Source: Pseudomonadota bacterium
Lineage (GTDB): Bacteria > Pseudomonadota > Gammaproteobacteria > Burkholderiales > Burkholderiaceae_C
Assembly: GCA_029779845.1 (NCBI GenBank)
Contig: JAKOZT010000031.1
Coordinates: forward strand, 1-43,338
Length of the DNA: 43,338 nucleotides
Direction: 5' to 3'
A program made the position numbers and the translations under genes. Of the stretch, positions 33,551 to 41,925 are shown piece by piece (the stretch's first letter is position 1; every line of letters starts with the position of its first letter). The notes beneath the pieces are model-generated. The model saw only the letters and a list, made by a program, of their open reading frames with translations. It was not told the origin of the DNA and ran no database searches.

Positions 33551-33580
33551 AAAAAAAAACGGGGCGCCGCAGCGCCCCGT
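33551..33580 (-). terminator. Rho-independent terminator of the binding-protein gene
   Basis: On the minus strand, ACGGGGCGC and GCGCCCCGT form a perfect 9-bp stem (33559-33580) with a 4-nt loop, followed by nine U (A run 33551-33559). It sits 23 bp after the stop at 33604. The same hairpin ends the malQ transcript on the plus strand, but without a U run there. Confidence 0.93.
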
Positions 33581-33603
33581 CGATCGATCGAAGAACCGCC
33601 GGC

Positions 33604-34743
33604 TCAGCGCACCACGCGCATCGCCTGCTTGTTGCCGCCCTTGTAGGTGTAAAGGGTCAGCGCGCCGTTCTTGATGTCGCCCTTCTCGTCGAAGGCGATG
33701 TTGCCGGTCACGCCCTTGTAGTTGGTCTTGGCCAGCGCAGGCAGATACTTGGCCGGGTCGGCCGAGCCGGCCCTGACCATCGCATCGGCCATCACCATCG
33801 TCGCGTCGTACACGTACGGGGCGTAGATCTGCACGTCGGCGCCGAACTTCTTCTTGAAGTCGGCCTTGAACTTCTCGAGCGCCGGCTTGCCGGAATCGTC
33901 GACACCGCCCGCCTCGGCGCACACCACCTGGCCATCGGCCATCGCGCCGGCAGCCAGCTTGGGCAGTTCGCCCGAGCAGATGCCGTCGCCGCCCATGAAC
34001 TTGGCGTTGATGCCGAGCTGCTTCATCTGGCGGATCATCGGGCCGGCCACGGCGTCCATGCCGCCGTAGAAGACCACGTCGGGGTTCTTGGCCTTGATGG
34101 CGGTCAGGATGGCGGTGAAGTCGGTCGCCTTGTCGGTGGTGAACTGCTGCTCGGCGATGGTGCCGCCCGAAGCCTTGACGGACTTGGCGAACTCCTCGGC
34201 CACGCCCTGGCCGTAGGCGGTGCGGTCGTCGATCACGGCGACCGACTTGGCCTTCAGTTCCTTGACGGCGTAGCGGCCCAGCGTACCGCCGAGCTGCGCG
34301 TCGTCGGCCACGACGCGGAACGCGGTCTTGTAGCCGTTGCGGGTGTACTTGGGATTGGTCGCCGACGGCGAGATCTGCGGGATGCCGGCGTCGCTGTAGA
34401 TCTTGGAGGCGGGAATCGTGGTGCCGGAGTTCAGGTGGCCGATCACGCCGTTGACCTTGGAGTCGACCAGCTTCTGCGCCACCGCGGTCCCCTGCTTCGG
34501 ATCGCCTGCGTCGTCTTCCGCGAGCAGCTCGAACTTGGCCTTCTTGCCGCCGATCGTCACGCCCTTGGCGTTCAGCTCGTCGATGGCCATGCGCGCGCCG
34601 TTCTCGTTGTCCTTGCCGAGGTGGGCGATGCCACCGCTGGTGGGGCCGACGTGACCGATCTTGACGACCACTTCCTGAGCCGACGCAGCGCCCGCGATAA
34701 GCAGGGCGGCCGCAGACACCACGGCATTCAATTTGACTTGCAT
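33604..34743 (-). CDS. Branched-chain amino acid ABC transporter substrate-binding protein (LivK/LivJ type)
   Basis: 379 residues, periplasmic receptor of the Leu/Ile/Val-binding (PBP type I) family. The signal peptide is MQVKLNAVVSAAALLIAGAASA, cut before QEVVVKIGHVGP. Family segments are GIAHLGKDNENGARMAIDELNA, VNGVIGHLNSGTTIPASKIY, RTAYGQGVAEEFAKSVKASG, TDFTAILTAIKAKNPDVVFYGG and YAPYVYDATMVMADAM. GGAGG lies 8 bp before the ATG. No permease or ATPase genes are next to it, so its transporter must be encoded elsewhere. A strong terminator isolates it. The ligand within the family cannot be told from sequence. Confidence 0.95.
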   Translation of the reverse strand: MQVKLNAVVSAAALLIAGAASAQEVVVKIGHVGPTSGGIAHLGKDNENGARMAIDELNAKGVTIGGKKAKFELLAEDDAGDPKQGTAVAQKLVDSKVNGVIGHLNSGTTIPASKIYSDAGIPQISPSATNPKYTRNGYKTAFRVVADDAQLGGTLGRYAVKELKAKSVAVIDDRTAYGQGVAEEFAKSVKASGGTIAEQQFTTDKATDFTAILTAIKAKNPDVVFYGGMDAVAGPMIRQMKQLGINAKFMGGDGICSGELPKLAAGAMADGQVVCAEAGGVDDSGKPALEKFKADFKKKFGADVQIYAPYVYDATMVMADAMVRAGSADPAKYLPALAKTNYKGVTGNIAFDEKGDIKNGALTLYTYKGGNKQAMRVVR

Positions 34744-34899
34744 GTAGAGACCTCCGGTTGGGGAATGTTGAGAGCGTTCGGAAGAGAGAGGATATTTCTC
34801 AACGGCCGAGACGATACTCCAAAAGAAACGCCGTCCATAGGCGGTTCGCCTCAGGGGAAACCTTCGATTCGCCCCCGAGGTCCGCCCTCAACGCACGGC

Positions 34900-35283
34900 T
34901 CAGCGCGTGCGATGACGGGTGATTTCCGCAGCGACGGCGCGCGCCACCACGTCACGCAAGGTCGATGCCAGCTCGGTGCGCGCCTCGCGCATCAGCGCAT
35001 CGGTGGCGCGCGTCAGCGCCGGGGCCAGCGCCTCGCGCAGCTTGACCTCCAGCATCAGCTCGATCTGGCGCTGCAGATCGGCGAGCACGCGCTGCACCAG
35101 TTCGTCCTCGTCGACCTCGCGCGCGGGCGTGGACGCGAGCGGCGGCGCGGCCTGCGGCGCCTGCAGCGGCGCCGGCTCGGTCGGCGCGAAGGCGCCCGCC
35201 GGCACCGGCGCGGCCGTCTCGGGCAGGCTCACCACCTCGGTCAGCGTCGGCACGCGCAGCGGCGGCGGCGGGCGCGTCGTCAT
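34900..35283 (-). CDS. Small hypothetical protein encoded downstream of holC
   Basis: 127 residues starting MTTRPPPPLRVPTLTEVVSLP. The N-terminal half is Pro/Ala-rich and probably disordered. The C-terminal half (about 55-125) is a charged helix: EVDEDELVQRVLADLQRQIELMLEVKLREAL, then TRATDALMREARTELASTLRDVV. It overlaps the holC stop as ATGA, so translation is coupled. The 156 bp from its stop to the binding-protein gene hold weak hairpins only. Function is unknown; position suggests a protein made together with the clamp-loader subunit. Confidence 0.8.
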   Translation of the reverse strand: MTTRPPPPLRVPTLTEVVSLPETAAPVPAGAFAPTEPAPLQAPQAAPPLASTPAREVDEDELVQRVLADLQRQIELMLEVKLREALAPALTRATDALMREARTELASTLRDVVARAVAAEITRHRTR

Positions 35284-35711
35284 GCCGCGACCTCGTGCTT
35301 GTCGATCGCGTAGCCGCGCGCCGCGTAGTGCTTCCAGCGCGCGCGCGCGGCGTTGCGCTCGGCCTCGTCGGTGGAGACGATCTCGATGAGCCGCTCGAAG
35401 CTCTCGAAGCCGGCCGGCGGCTGCGCACCGAGATTGAGCAGCACCTCGTGGTGCGGCGCGGCGGCGGGCGAGGCCGTCAGGCACACCGGCGTGGCGCGCA
35501 GCCGCTCGGGGAGCGCCTCGCCGTCGCGCAGCAGCACGTGCGGGATGAACTCGATGGGCTCGAAGCTCCACAGCGCGCGGTCGAGTTCGGCCAGCGTGCG
35601 CGCTTCGCCGGTGACGGCGATGCGCGCGTTCTGGCGCGTCGCCTTGCGCAGCAGCCGGCAGGCGTAGACGAGCCGCTGCGGCACGTTGAAGTGGAAGCTG
35701 ACGCGCGTCAT
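35280..35711 (-). CDS. holC: DNA polymerase III chi subunit HolC
   Basis: Chi links the clamp loader (through psi) to single-strand binding protein. 143 residues, E. coli chi 147. Recognisable are MTRVSFHFNVPQRLVYACRLLRKA, ELDRALWSFEPIEFIPHVLL, VCLTASPAAAPHHEVLLNLG and the C-terminal ERNAARARWKHYAARGY. The gene follows pepA by 22 bp on the same strand, an arrangement common in proteobacteria, and overlaps the next gene by 4 bp. Confidence 0.95.
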   Translation of the reverse strand: MTRVSFHFNVPQRLVYACRLLRKATRQNARIAVTGEARTLAELDRALWSFEPIEFIPHVLLRDGEALPERLRATPVCLTASPAAAPHHEVLLNLGAQPPAGFESFERLIEIVSTDEAERNAARARWKHYAARGYAIDKHEVAA

Positions 35712-35733
35712 CGTGGTCCGGCCGCGCGCGGCC

Positions 35734-37194
35734 TCAGCCCGCCTGCGCGAGCACGAAGTGCGTCAGCAGCCCCACCGGCCGGCCGGTGGCGCCCTTGGCG
35801 GCGCCCGACTTCCAGGCGGTGCCGGCGATGTCGAGGTGCGCCCAGCGGTACTTGGCGGTGAAGCGGCGCAGGAACATCGCCGCGGTGATCGCGCCGCCGG
35901 CGCGCCCGCCGACGTTGCCCATGTCGGCGAAGTTGCTCTTCAGCGCCTCGTCGTACTCCTCGTCGAGCGGCATGCGCCAGCACGGATCGAGCGCGTCGGC
36001 GCCGGCCGCCAGCAGTTCGTTGGCGAGGCGGTCGTCAGCGCTGAACAGGCCGGTGTGGTGGTGCCCCAGCGCGATCACGCAGGCGCCGGTGAGCGTGGCC
36101 ACGTCGACCACGCAGGCCGGCGCGAAGCGCTCGGCATACGTGAGCGCGTCGCACAGGATCAGCCGGCCCTCGGCGTCGGTGTTGAGGATCTCGATGGTCT
36201 GGCCCGACAGGCTGGTCACCACGTCGCCCGGCTTGACGGCGCGGCCGCCGGGCATGTTCTCGGTGGTGGGCACCAGCACGACGAGGTTCAGGCGCGGCTT
36301 CAACTCGGCCACCGCGCGCAGCGTGCCCAGCACGCTGGCGGCGCCGCCCATGTCGAACTTCATCTCGTCCATCTCAGCGGCCGGCTTGATCGAGATGCCG
36401 CCGGTGTCGAAGGTGATGCCCTTGCCGACCAGCACCACGGGCGGCTGCGACTTCGGCGCCCCCTGGTACTGCGCGATGATGAAGCGCGGCGGCTCGGCCG
36501 AGCCCTGCGCGACGGCGAGGAAGGAGCCCATGCCGAGCTTCTCGATCGCCTTGCGGTCCAGCACCTCGACCTTCAGGCCGAACTGCTTGCCCAGCTTCTT
36601 GGCCTGCGCGCCGAGGAAGCTCGGCGTGCAGTGGTTGCCCGGGCGGTTGGCGAGCTCGCGCGCCAGCGTGACGCCCTCGGCGATCGCCTGGCCGCGCGCC
36701 AGGCCCTGCGCCACCGCCTTGGCCGCGCCCTTGGGTGCGAGCAGCGTGATCTTCTCCAGCGCGCCGGCCGGCGGCGCGCTCGGCTTGGTGTGGCGGTAGA
36801 CGTAGGTGGCGTCGCTGGCGGCGGCGACCAGCGCCTCGGCCTGCGCGGCGCTCGCGTCGCCGGCGCCGAGCACGACCACCGCGACGTGCTGGCTGCCGCC
36901 GCCCTTGAGCGCCGCGAGGCCGGCAGCGAACGCAGCCTTCACCGACTTCGGCGTCGGCGCGCCGCAGGCGGCGAGCACGAGGCGCGTGGCCTCCAGCCCT
37001 TGCGGGCGGTGCAGGTAGACCGTCTTGCCGCGCTTGAGCTCGAACTCGCCCTGCGCCAGCGCGTCGGCCAGCGCGTTCTTCACGGCCGCGTCGCGCACCG
37101 CATCGGCGCTGTCGCCGGCCACCACGACCAGCAGCGCATCGCAGGCCACGCCGGCCAATCCATCGAGAGCAACGCCTTGATGACGAAAGTCCAT
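35734..37194 (-). CDS. pepA: Leucyl aminopeptidase (M17) PepA
   Basis: Cytosolic hexameric metallo-aminopeptidase. 486 residues. An N-terminal macro-like domain (1-165) is followed by the catalytic domain. There VLVGKGITFDTGGISIKP and DEMKFDMGGAASVLG carry metal ligands, and the M17 signature NTDAEGRLIL comes next. The start MDFRHQGVAL at 37194 is chosen because the sequence upstream overlaps lptF and is not family-like. PepA in E. coli is also a DNA-binding regulator; nothing here tests that. The start is divergent from lptF with fewer than 30 bp between, so the two promoters must overlap the opposite coding regions. Confidence 0.96.
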   Translation of the reverse strand: MDFRHQGVALDGLAGVACDALLVVVAGDSADAVRDAAVKNALADALAQGEFELKRGKTVYLHRPQGLEATRLVLAACGAPTPKSVKAAFAAGLAALKGGGSQHVAVVVLGAGDASAAQAEALVAAASDATYVYRHTKPSAPPAGALEKITLLAPKGAAKAVAQGLARGQAIAEGVTLARELANRPGNHCTPSFLGAQAKKLGKQFGLKVEVLDRKAIEKLGMGSFLAVAQGSAEPPRFIIAQYQGAPKSQPPVVLVGKGITFDTGGISIKPAAEMDEMKFDMGGAASVLGTLRAVAELKPRLNLVVLVPTTENMPGGRAVKPGDVVTSLSGQTIEILNTDAEGRLILCDALTYAERFAPACVVDVATLTGACVIALGHHHTGLFSADDRLANELLAAGADALDPCWRMPLDEEYDEALKSNFADMGNVGGRAGGAITAAMFLRRFTAKYRWAHLDIAGTAWKSGAAKGATGRPVGLLTHFVLAQAG

Positions 37195-37222
37195 AATCGC
37201 CGACCGTTCCAAGATGCGCACG

Positions 37223-38320
37223 ATGTTATTCGATTCCACCCTGCGGGCCGACCTGGCGCGCAGCTTCGGGGCCACGCTGGTGGTCATCCTGACCATCGTG
37301 CTGACGATGTTCCTGATCCGCACGCTCGGCCAGGCCGCGGTGGGGCGCGTGTCGCCGCAGGACGTGGTGCTGCTGCTGGGCTACACCGCGCTCGGGCACC
37401 TGCCGACGATGCTGGCGCTGTCCCTCTTCGTCTCGGTGGTGGCCACGCTCGGGCGCATGTACCGCGACAGCGAGATGACGATCTGGTTCGCCAGCGGCGT
37501 CGGCCTGGCGCGCTTCGTGCGCCCGGTGCTGCGCACCAGCTGGCCGGTGCTGCTGGTGATCGGCGCGCTGGCGCTGTTCGTGTGGCCCTGGGTCAACCAG
37601 CGCGCCAACGAGCTGAAGGAGCGCTTCGAGCGGCGCTCCGACATCTCGCGCGTCGCACCCGGCCAGTTCCAGACCTCCAGCGACGGCAAGCGGGTGTTCT
37701 TCATCGACCGCAATTCGGAAGACGGCCGCAGCGGCCGCAATGTCTTCATCCTCTCGACCACGCCCGAGGCCGAGTCGGTGACCTCGGCGAAGACCGGCCG
37801 CATCGAGGTGGAGGGCGACGACCGCTTCCTGATCCTCGACCGCGGCCAGCGCAACGAGGAGAACCGCGCCAGCGGGGAGAAGACGCTGTCGCGCTTCGAG
37901 AGCTACCGCGTGCTGGTGGGCGACCGCGTGCTGGCGCGCGTCGAGGAGCTGCCGCCGCGCGCCACGCGCAGCATCGACCTGCTGCGCAAGCCCACGCTGC
38001 GCAACCTCGGCGAGTTCACCTGGCGCATGGGCCTGCTGCTGGGCGCCACCAACCTGCTGCTGCTGGCGATCCCGCTGTCGGCCGCCAACCCGCGCCGCGC
38101 CAGCAACTGGAACCTGCTGTTCGCGCTGCTGACCTTCGTCGTCTACTACAACGCGATCAACCTCTCGCAGGCCTGGGTGGCGGGCGGGCGCATCGGCGTC
38201 GGCGCCGCGCTCGCCGTCTTCCACGGCGGCGCCTTCGCGCTCGCGCTGGCGCTGCTGTGGTGGCGCGAACAGGGCAACCGCCGGCTCGGTTTCGCGCGGC
38301 GGCGCGCTGCTGCCGCATGA
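37223..38320 (+). CDS. lptF: LPS export permease LptF
   Basis: LptF and LptG form the membrane part of LptB2FG, which extracts lipopolysaccharide from the inner membrane. 365 residues from the ATG at 37223 (MLFDSTLRADLARSF), the usual family start; an ATG at 37214 adds three residues. Three N-terminal membrane segments (to about 120, ending LALFVWPWVNQRANELKERFE), a periplasmic beta-jellyroll (about 125-265, GKRVFFIDRNSEDGRSGRNVFI), and three C-terminal segments (TNLLLLAIPLSAANPRRASN). Overlaps lptG by 4 bp. Confidence 0.95.
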   Translation: MLFDSTLRADLARSFGATLVVILTIVLTMFLIRTLGQAAVGRVSPQDVVLLLGYTALGHLPTMLALSLFVSVVATLGRMYRDSEMTIWFASGVGLARFVRPVLRTSWPVLLVIGALALFVWPWVNQRANELKERFERRSDISRVAPGQFQTSSDGKRVFFIDRNSEDGRSGRNVFILSTTPEAESVTSAKTGRIEVEGDDRFLILDRGQRNEENRASGEKTLSRFESYRVLVGDRVLARVEELPPRATRSIDLLRKPTLRNLGEFTWRMGLLLGATNLLLLAIPLSAANPRRASNWNLLFALLTFVVYYNAINLSQAWVAGGRIGVGAALAVFHGGAFALALALLWWREQGNRRLGFARRRAAAA

Positions 38321-39423
38321 AGACCGTCCGCCGCCTCTTCTACCGCGACATCGTCTCCTCGGTGGGCTTCGTCGCGGTCGCCTTCCTGTCGCTGTTCTTC
38401 TTCATCGACTTCGTCGAGGAGCTGGCCGACGTCGCCAAGGGCTACACGGTGCTGCACGCGGTGGCGTATTCGCTCCTGCAGGCGCCCGGGCACCTCTACG
38501 AGCTGATGCCGATCGCGGTGCTGATCGGCACCATCTACGCGCTGGCGCGCCTGGCGCAATCGTCCGAATACACCATCCTGCGCACCGGCGGGCTGGGGCC
38601 GGCGCGCGCGCTGTCGCTGTTGGCGCAGCTCGGGCTGATGTTCGCGGTGGTGACCTACGTCACCGGCGACTGGATCGCGCCCTACAGCGAGCGTCACGCC
38701 ACCGAGCTGCTGGCGCGCGCCAAGGGCAAGGTGCGCGTCGGCGCGGCCGGGGCCTGGCTGAAGGACCGGCGCGCCACGCCTCAGGGCGAGCACAGCCTGT
38801 CGGTCAACGTCGGCTTCGCCGGGCCGGACGGCACGCTGCACGACATCCGCATCTTCGAGTTCGACGCCGACGGCGCGCTGGTGCGCCGCATCGGCGCGGC
38901 GCGGGCCACCATCGGCCACGGCGCCTGGCAGCTCGCCGACGTGCGCGTGACGCGCTGGGCCACCAACGGCGACGCCGCGCACGCCGCGGCCGTCGACGAG
39001 AAGCTCGATGCGCTCGCCTGGCCGAGCTCGCTGTCGGCCGGCGTGGTGGCGGCGGCGGTGCTGCCGCTGTCGACCATGTCGACGATCGAGCTGTTCCGCT
39101 ACATCGGCCACCTGGCCGACAACGCGCAGGCGGCGCAGCGCTACGAGATCCAGTTCTGGAAGCGCGCTCTCTACCCCTTCGCCTGCCTGGTGATGATGGC
39201 GCTGGCGCTGCCCTTCGCCTACCTGCACGCGCGCGCCGGCAGCGTCAGCTTCAAGGTGTTCGCCGGCATCATGCTGGGCATCGGCTTCGTGCTGCTCAAC
39301 AACATGGCCGGCCACCTCGGGCTGCTGCACAACTGGACGCCGTGGATCACCGCGGCGACGCCGAGCGCGCTGTTCCTGCTGGTGTCGCTGGCGGCCTTCA
39401 GCTGGCTGGTGCGCTACCGATGA
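38317..39423 (+). CDS. lptG: LPS export permease LptG
   Basis: Partner of LptF. 368 residues starting MKTVRRLFYRDIVSSVGFVAV, with six membrane segments in 3+3 layout. The conserved YELMPIAVLIGTIYALARLAQSSEYTILRTGG cytoplasmic-face stretch is followed by a periplasmic jellyroll (about 125-255), MSTIELFRYIGHL, and the C-terminal helices (FKVFAGIMLGIGFVLLNNMAGHLG). The ATGA overlap with lptF fixes the start, and another ATGA overlap leads into cbiX. Confidence 0.96.
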   Translation: MKTVRRLFYRDIVSSVGFVAVAFLSLFFFIDFVEELADVAKGYTVLHAVAYSLLQAPGHLYELMPIAVLIGTIYALARLAQSSEYTILRTGGLGPARALSLLAQLGLMFAVVTYVTGDWIAPYSERHATELLARAKGKVRVGAAGAWLKDRRATPQGEHSLSVNVGFAGPDGTLHDIRIFEFDADGALVRRIGAARATIGHGAWQLADVRVTRWATNGDAAHAAAVDEKLDALAWPSSLSAGVVAAAVLPLSTMSTIELFRYIGHLADNAQAAQRYEIQFWKRALYPFACLVMMALALPFAYLHARAGSVSFKVFAGIMLGIGFVLLNNMAGHLGLLHNWTPWITAATPSALFLLVSLAAFSWLVRYR

Positions 39424-39797
39424 AGCGCGGCGTGCTTCTCGTCGCCCACGGCGCGCGCGACCCGCTCTGGGCTGTGCCCTTCGAGGCCGTCGCTCGGCGC
39501 GTGCGCGCGGCCGGCGTGGAGGCGGCGCTCGGCTACCTCGAGTTCATGCAGCCGAGCCCGCTGGACGCCGGCAGCGCGCTCGCCGATGCCGGCTGCGAGC
39601 AGATCGATCTGCTGCCCCTCTTCCTCGGCGCCGGCGGCCATGTGCGCAAGGACCTGCCGGCCGTGATCGACGAACTTCGGCGGCGTCATCCTCAGGTGCG
39701 CTTCGCGCTGCGCCGCGCCGTCGGCGAGGACGAGGCGGTGATCGAGGCGATGGCGACGTCGGCGCTGCGCGCGGCGCCGAACGGAAAGGAACCATGA
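39420..39797 (+). CDS. cbiX: Small sirohydrochlorin chelatase CbiX-type
   Basis: 125 residues, the single-domain (CbiXS) size. LLVAHGARDP supplies the first metal-ligand His (about residue 10), and LPLFLGAGGHVRKDLP the second. Such enzymes insert Co2+ into sirohydrochlorin for B12 or Fe2+ for siroheme. No other cobalamin gene is in view, while the next gene is a CysB-type sulfur regulator, so a role in siroheme for sulfite reductase is plausible (inference). Overlaps lptG and cysB by 4 bp each. Confidence 0.9.
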   Translation: MKRGVLLVAHGARDPLWAVPFEAVARRVRAAGVEAALGYLEFMQPSPLDAGSALADAGCEQIDLLPLFLGAGGHVRKDLPAVIDELRRRHPQVRFALRRAVGEDEAVIEAMATSALRAAPNGKEP

Positions 39798-40747
39798 ACC
39801 TGCACCAGTTCCGCTTCGTCCAGGAGGCGGTGCGCCAGAAGCTCAACCTGACCGAGACGGCCAAGGTGCTGTTCACCTCGCAGCCGGGCATCTCCAAGGC
39901 CATCCTCGAGCTGGAGGGCGAGCTCGGCGTCGACATCTTCGCGCGTCACGGCAAGCGGCTGCGGCGCGTCACCGAGCCCGGCCAGCAGGTGCTGAAGTCG
40001 ATCGAGATCATCATGCGCGAGGTCGGCAACCTCAAGCGCATCGGCGAGGAGTTCTCCAAGCAGGACGCCGGCACGCTGTCCATCGCCACCACGCACAGCC
40101 AGGCGCGCTACTTCCTGCCCGAACCGATCGCGCAACTGCGCAAGCGCTTTCCGAAGGTCAACGTCAGCCTGCACCAGGGCTCGCCGGACCAGGTGGCGCG
40201 CATGGTGATCGAGGAAGTCGCCGACATCGGCCTGGCCACCGAGGCCCTCGCCGCGCACGACGAGCTCGTCACGCTGCCCTGCTACGACTGGCAGCACGCG
40301 CTGGTGATGCCGGCCGGCCACCCGCTGGCGCAGCTCGAGCGCGTCGAGCTGGAAGACCTGGCCCTGCAGCCGCTGGTGTCCTACCACCCCTCGTTCAGCG
40401 GCCGCACGCGCGTCGACCAGGCCTTCGCGGCGCGCAAGCTCAAGCCCAACATCGTGCTGGAGGCGATCGACGCCGACGTGATCAAGACCTACGTGCGCCT
40501 CGGCCTCGGCGTGGGCGTCATCGCCGAGCACGCGGCGCGCGACGAGGCCCCGAACAGCGAGCTGGTGTGGCGCCCGCTCGGCCACCTGTTCGGCCGCAAC
40601 GTCACGCGCATCGCCTTCAAGCGCGGCGCCTACCTGCGCAACTTCGTCTACGCCTTCGCCGAGATGCTCTCCGAGCGGCTGACGCGCCCGGTGATCGACC
40701 AGGCGCTGTCGGGCTCGCACGGCGCCGCGCCGGACTACCAGCTCTGA
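39794..40747 (+). CDS. cysB: LysR-family regulator of the CysB type
   Basis: 317 residues. An N-terminal winged HTH (MNLHQFRFVQEAVRQKLNLTETAKVLFTSQPGISKAI, about 1-60) is followed by a CysB-like effector domain (about 90-310: TTHSQARYFLPEPI, RFPKVNVSLHQGSPDQVARMV, DIGLATEAL, YHPSFSGRTRVDQAF, RLGLGVGVIAEHA). CysB senses O-acetylserine or N-acetylserine and activates sulfate assimilation. Related members (Cbl, SsuR) control sulfonate use and cannot be excluded. AAGGA precedes the ATG, which overlaps the cbiX stop. Confidence 0.88.
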   Translation: MNLHQFRFVQEAVRQKLNLTETAKVLFTSQPGISKAILELEGELGVDIFARHGKRLRRVTEPGQQVLKSIEIIMREVGNLKRIGEEFSKQDAGTLSIATTHSQARYFLPEPIAQLRKRFPKVNVSLHQGSPDQVARMVIEEVADIGLATEALAAHDELVTLPCYDWQHALVMPAGHPLAQLERVELEDLALQPLVSYHPSFSGRTRVDQAFAARKLKPNIVLEAIDADVIKTYVRLGLGVGVIAEHAARDEAPNSELVWRPLGHLFGRNVTRIAFKRGAYLRNFVYAFAEMLSERLTRPVIDQALSGSHGAAPDYQL

Positions 40748-40757
40748 GACCCCTCCC

Positions 40758-41918
40758 ATGACCGAACTCCGCACCCCCGCCATCGAGAGCCGCCTGCCGC
40801 GCGTGGGCACCACGATCTTCACCGTGATGTCGGCGCTGGCGCAGCAGCACGGCGCGGTCAACCTCGGCCAGGGCTTCCCCGACTTCGATTGCGACCCGGC
40901 GCTGCTCGACGCGGTGACGCAGGCGATGCGCGGCGGCCTGAACCAGTACCCGCCGATGGCCGGCGTGCCGGCGCTGCGCGAGGCGATCGCCGCCAAGATC
41001 GAGGCGCTGTACGGGCGCCGCTACGACCCCGGCGCCGAGATCACCGTGACCGCCGGCGCGACGCAGGCGATCATCACCGCGATCCTCGCCATCGTGCACC
41101 CGGGCGACGAGGTGATCGTGCTCGACCCCTGCTACGACAGCTACGAGCCCAACATCGAGCTGGCCGGCGGCCGCGCGGTGCACGTGCCGCTGACGCCGGG
41201 CACGTTCCGTCCCGACTTCGCCCGCATCGCCGCGGCGCTGTCGCCGCGCACGCGCGCGATCATCGTCAACACGCCGCACAACCCGAGCGCCACGGTGTGG
41301 AGCAAAGCCGACATGCGGCGCCTGGCCGAACTGCTGCGCCCCACCGACGCGATCGTGATCGCCGACGAGGTCTACGAGCACATGGTCTACGACGAAGCGC
41401 GCCACGAGAGCGTGGCGCGCCACCCGGAGCTGGCGCAGCGCGCCTTCATCGTCTCGAGCTTCGGCAAGACCTACCACGTCACCGGCTGGAAGATCGGCTA
41501 CGTGGCCGCGCCGGCGGCGCTGACGGCCGAGTTCCGCAAGGTGCACCAGTTCAACGTCTTCACCGTCAACACGCCGATGCAGCACGGGCTGGCGGCCTTC
41601 ATGGCGGATGCCTCGCACCATCTGGAGCTGCCGGCCTTCTACCAGCGCAAGCGCGACCTGTTCCGCGCCGGGCTGGCCGCCAGCCGCTTTGCCCTGCTGC
41701 CCAGCGAAGGCAGCTACTTCCAGTGCGTCGACTACTCGGCGATCAGCGACGAGCCGGAAGAAGCCTTCTGCCGCCGCCTGACCGGCGAGGCCGGCGTGGC
41801 GGCGATCCCGCTGTCGGCCTTCTATCCGGACGGCTTCGAGCAGCGCATCGTGCGCTTCTGCTTCGCGAAGAAGGACGAGACGCTCAACGCCGCGCTGGAG
41901 CGCCTGGCGGCGCTCTGA
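40758..41918 (+). CDS. ybdL: PLP-dependent aminotransferase, methionine aminotransferase YbdL type
   Basis: 386 residues, the length of E. coli YbdL. Fold type I class I aminotransferase: NLGQGFPDFDCDPALLDAV, QYPPMAGVPALREAIA, TVTAGATQAI, NTPHNPSATVW, IADEVYEHMVYD, the PLP lysine in SSFGKTYHVTGWKIGY, and the C-terminal Arg in IVRFCFAKKDETL. YbdL uses methionine and aromatic amino acids. It follows cysB by 10 bp; a sulfur amino acid role next to CysB makes sense but is inferred. Its stop lies 7 bp from the convergent next gene. Confidence 0.92.
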   Translation: MTELRTPAIESRLPRVGTTIFTVMSALAQQHGAVNLGQGFPDFDCDPALLDAVTQAMRGGLNQYPPMAGVPALREAIAAKIEALYGRRYDPGAEITVTAGATQAIITAILAIVHPGDEVIVLDPCYDSYEPNIELAGGRAVHVPLTPGTFRPDFARIAAALSPRTRAIIVNTPHNPSATVWSKADMRRLAELLRPTDAIVIADEVYEHMVYDEARHESVARHPELAQRAFIVSSFGKTYHVTGWKIGYVAAPAALTAEFRKVHQFNVFTVNTPMQHGLAAFMADASHHLELPAFYQRKRDLFRAGLAASRFALLPSEGSYFQCVDYSAISDEPEEAFCRRLTGEAGVAAIPLSAFYPDGFEQRIVRFCFAKKDETLNAALERLAAL

Positions 41919-41925
41919 CGACCGC

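Noticed and set aside
34820..34860. Possible terminator after the pepA-holC-hypothetical operon (AGGCG-GTT-CGCCT, with a T-rich stretch further on)
   Set aside because: The stem is only 5 bp and the T-rich stretch is interrupted and displaced; too weak to list.
35686..38316. In-frame extension of lptG upstream across pepA (antisense) and lptF (another frame)
   Set aside because: The ATGA overlap with lptF and the family start place LptG at 38317.
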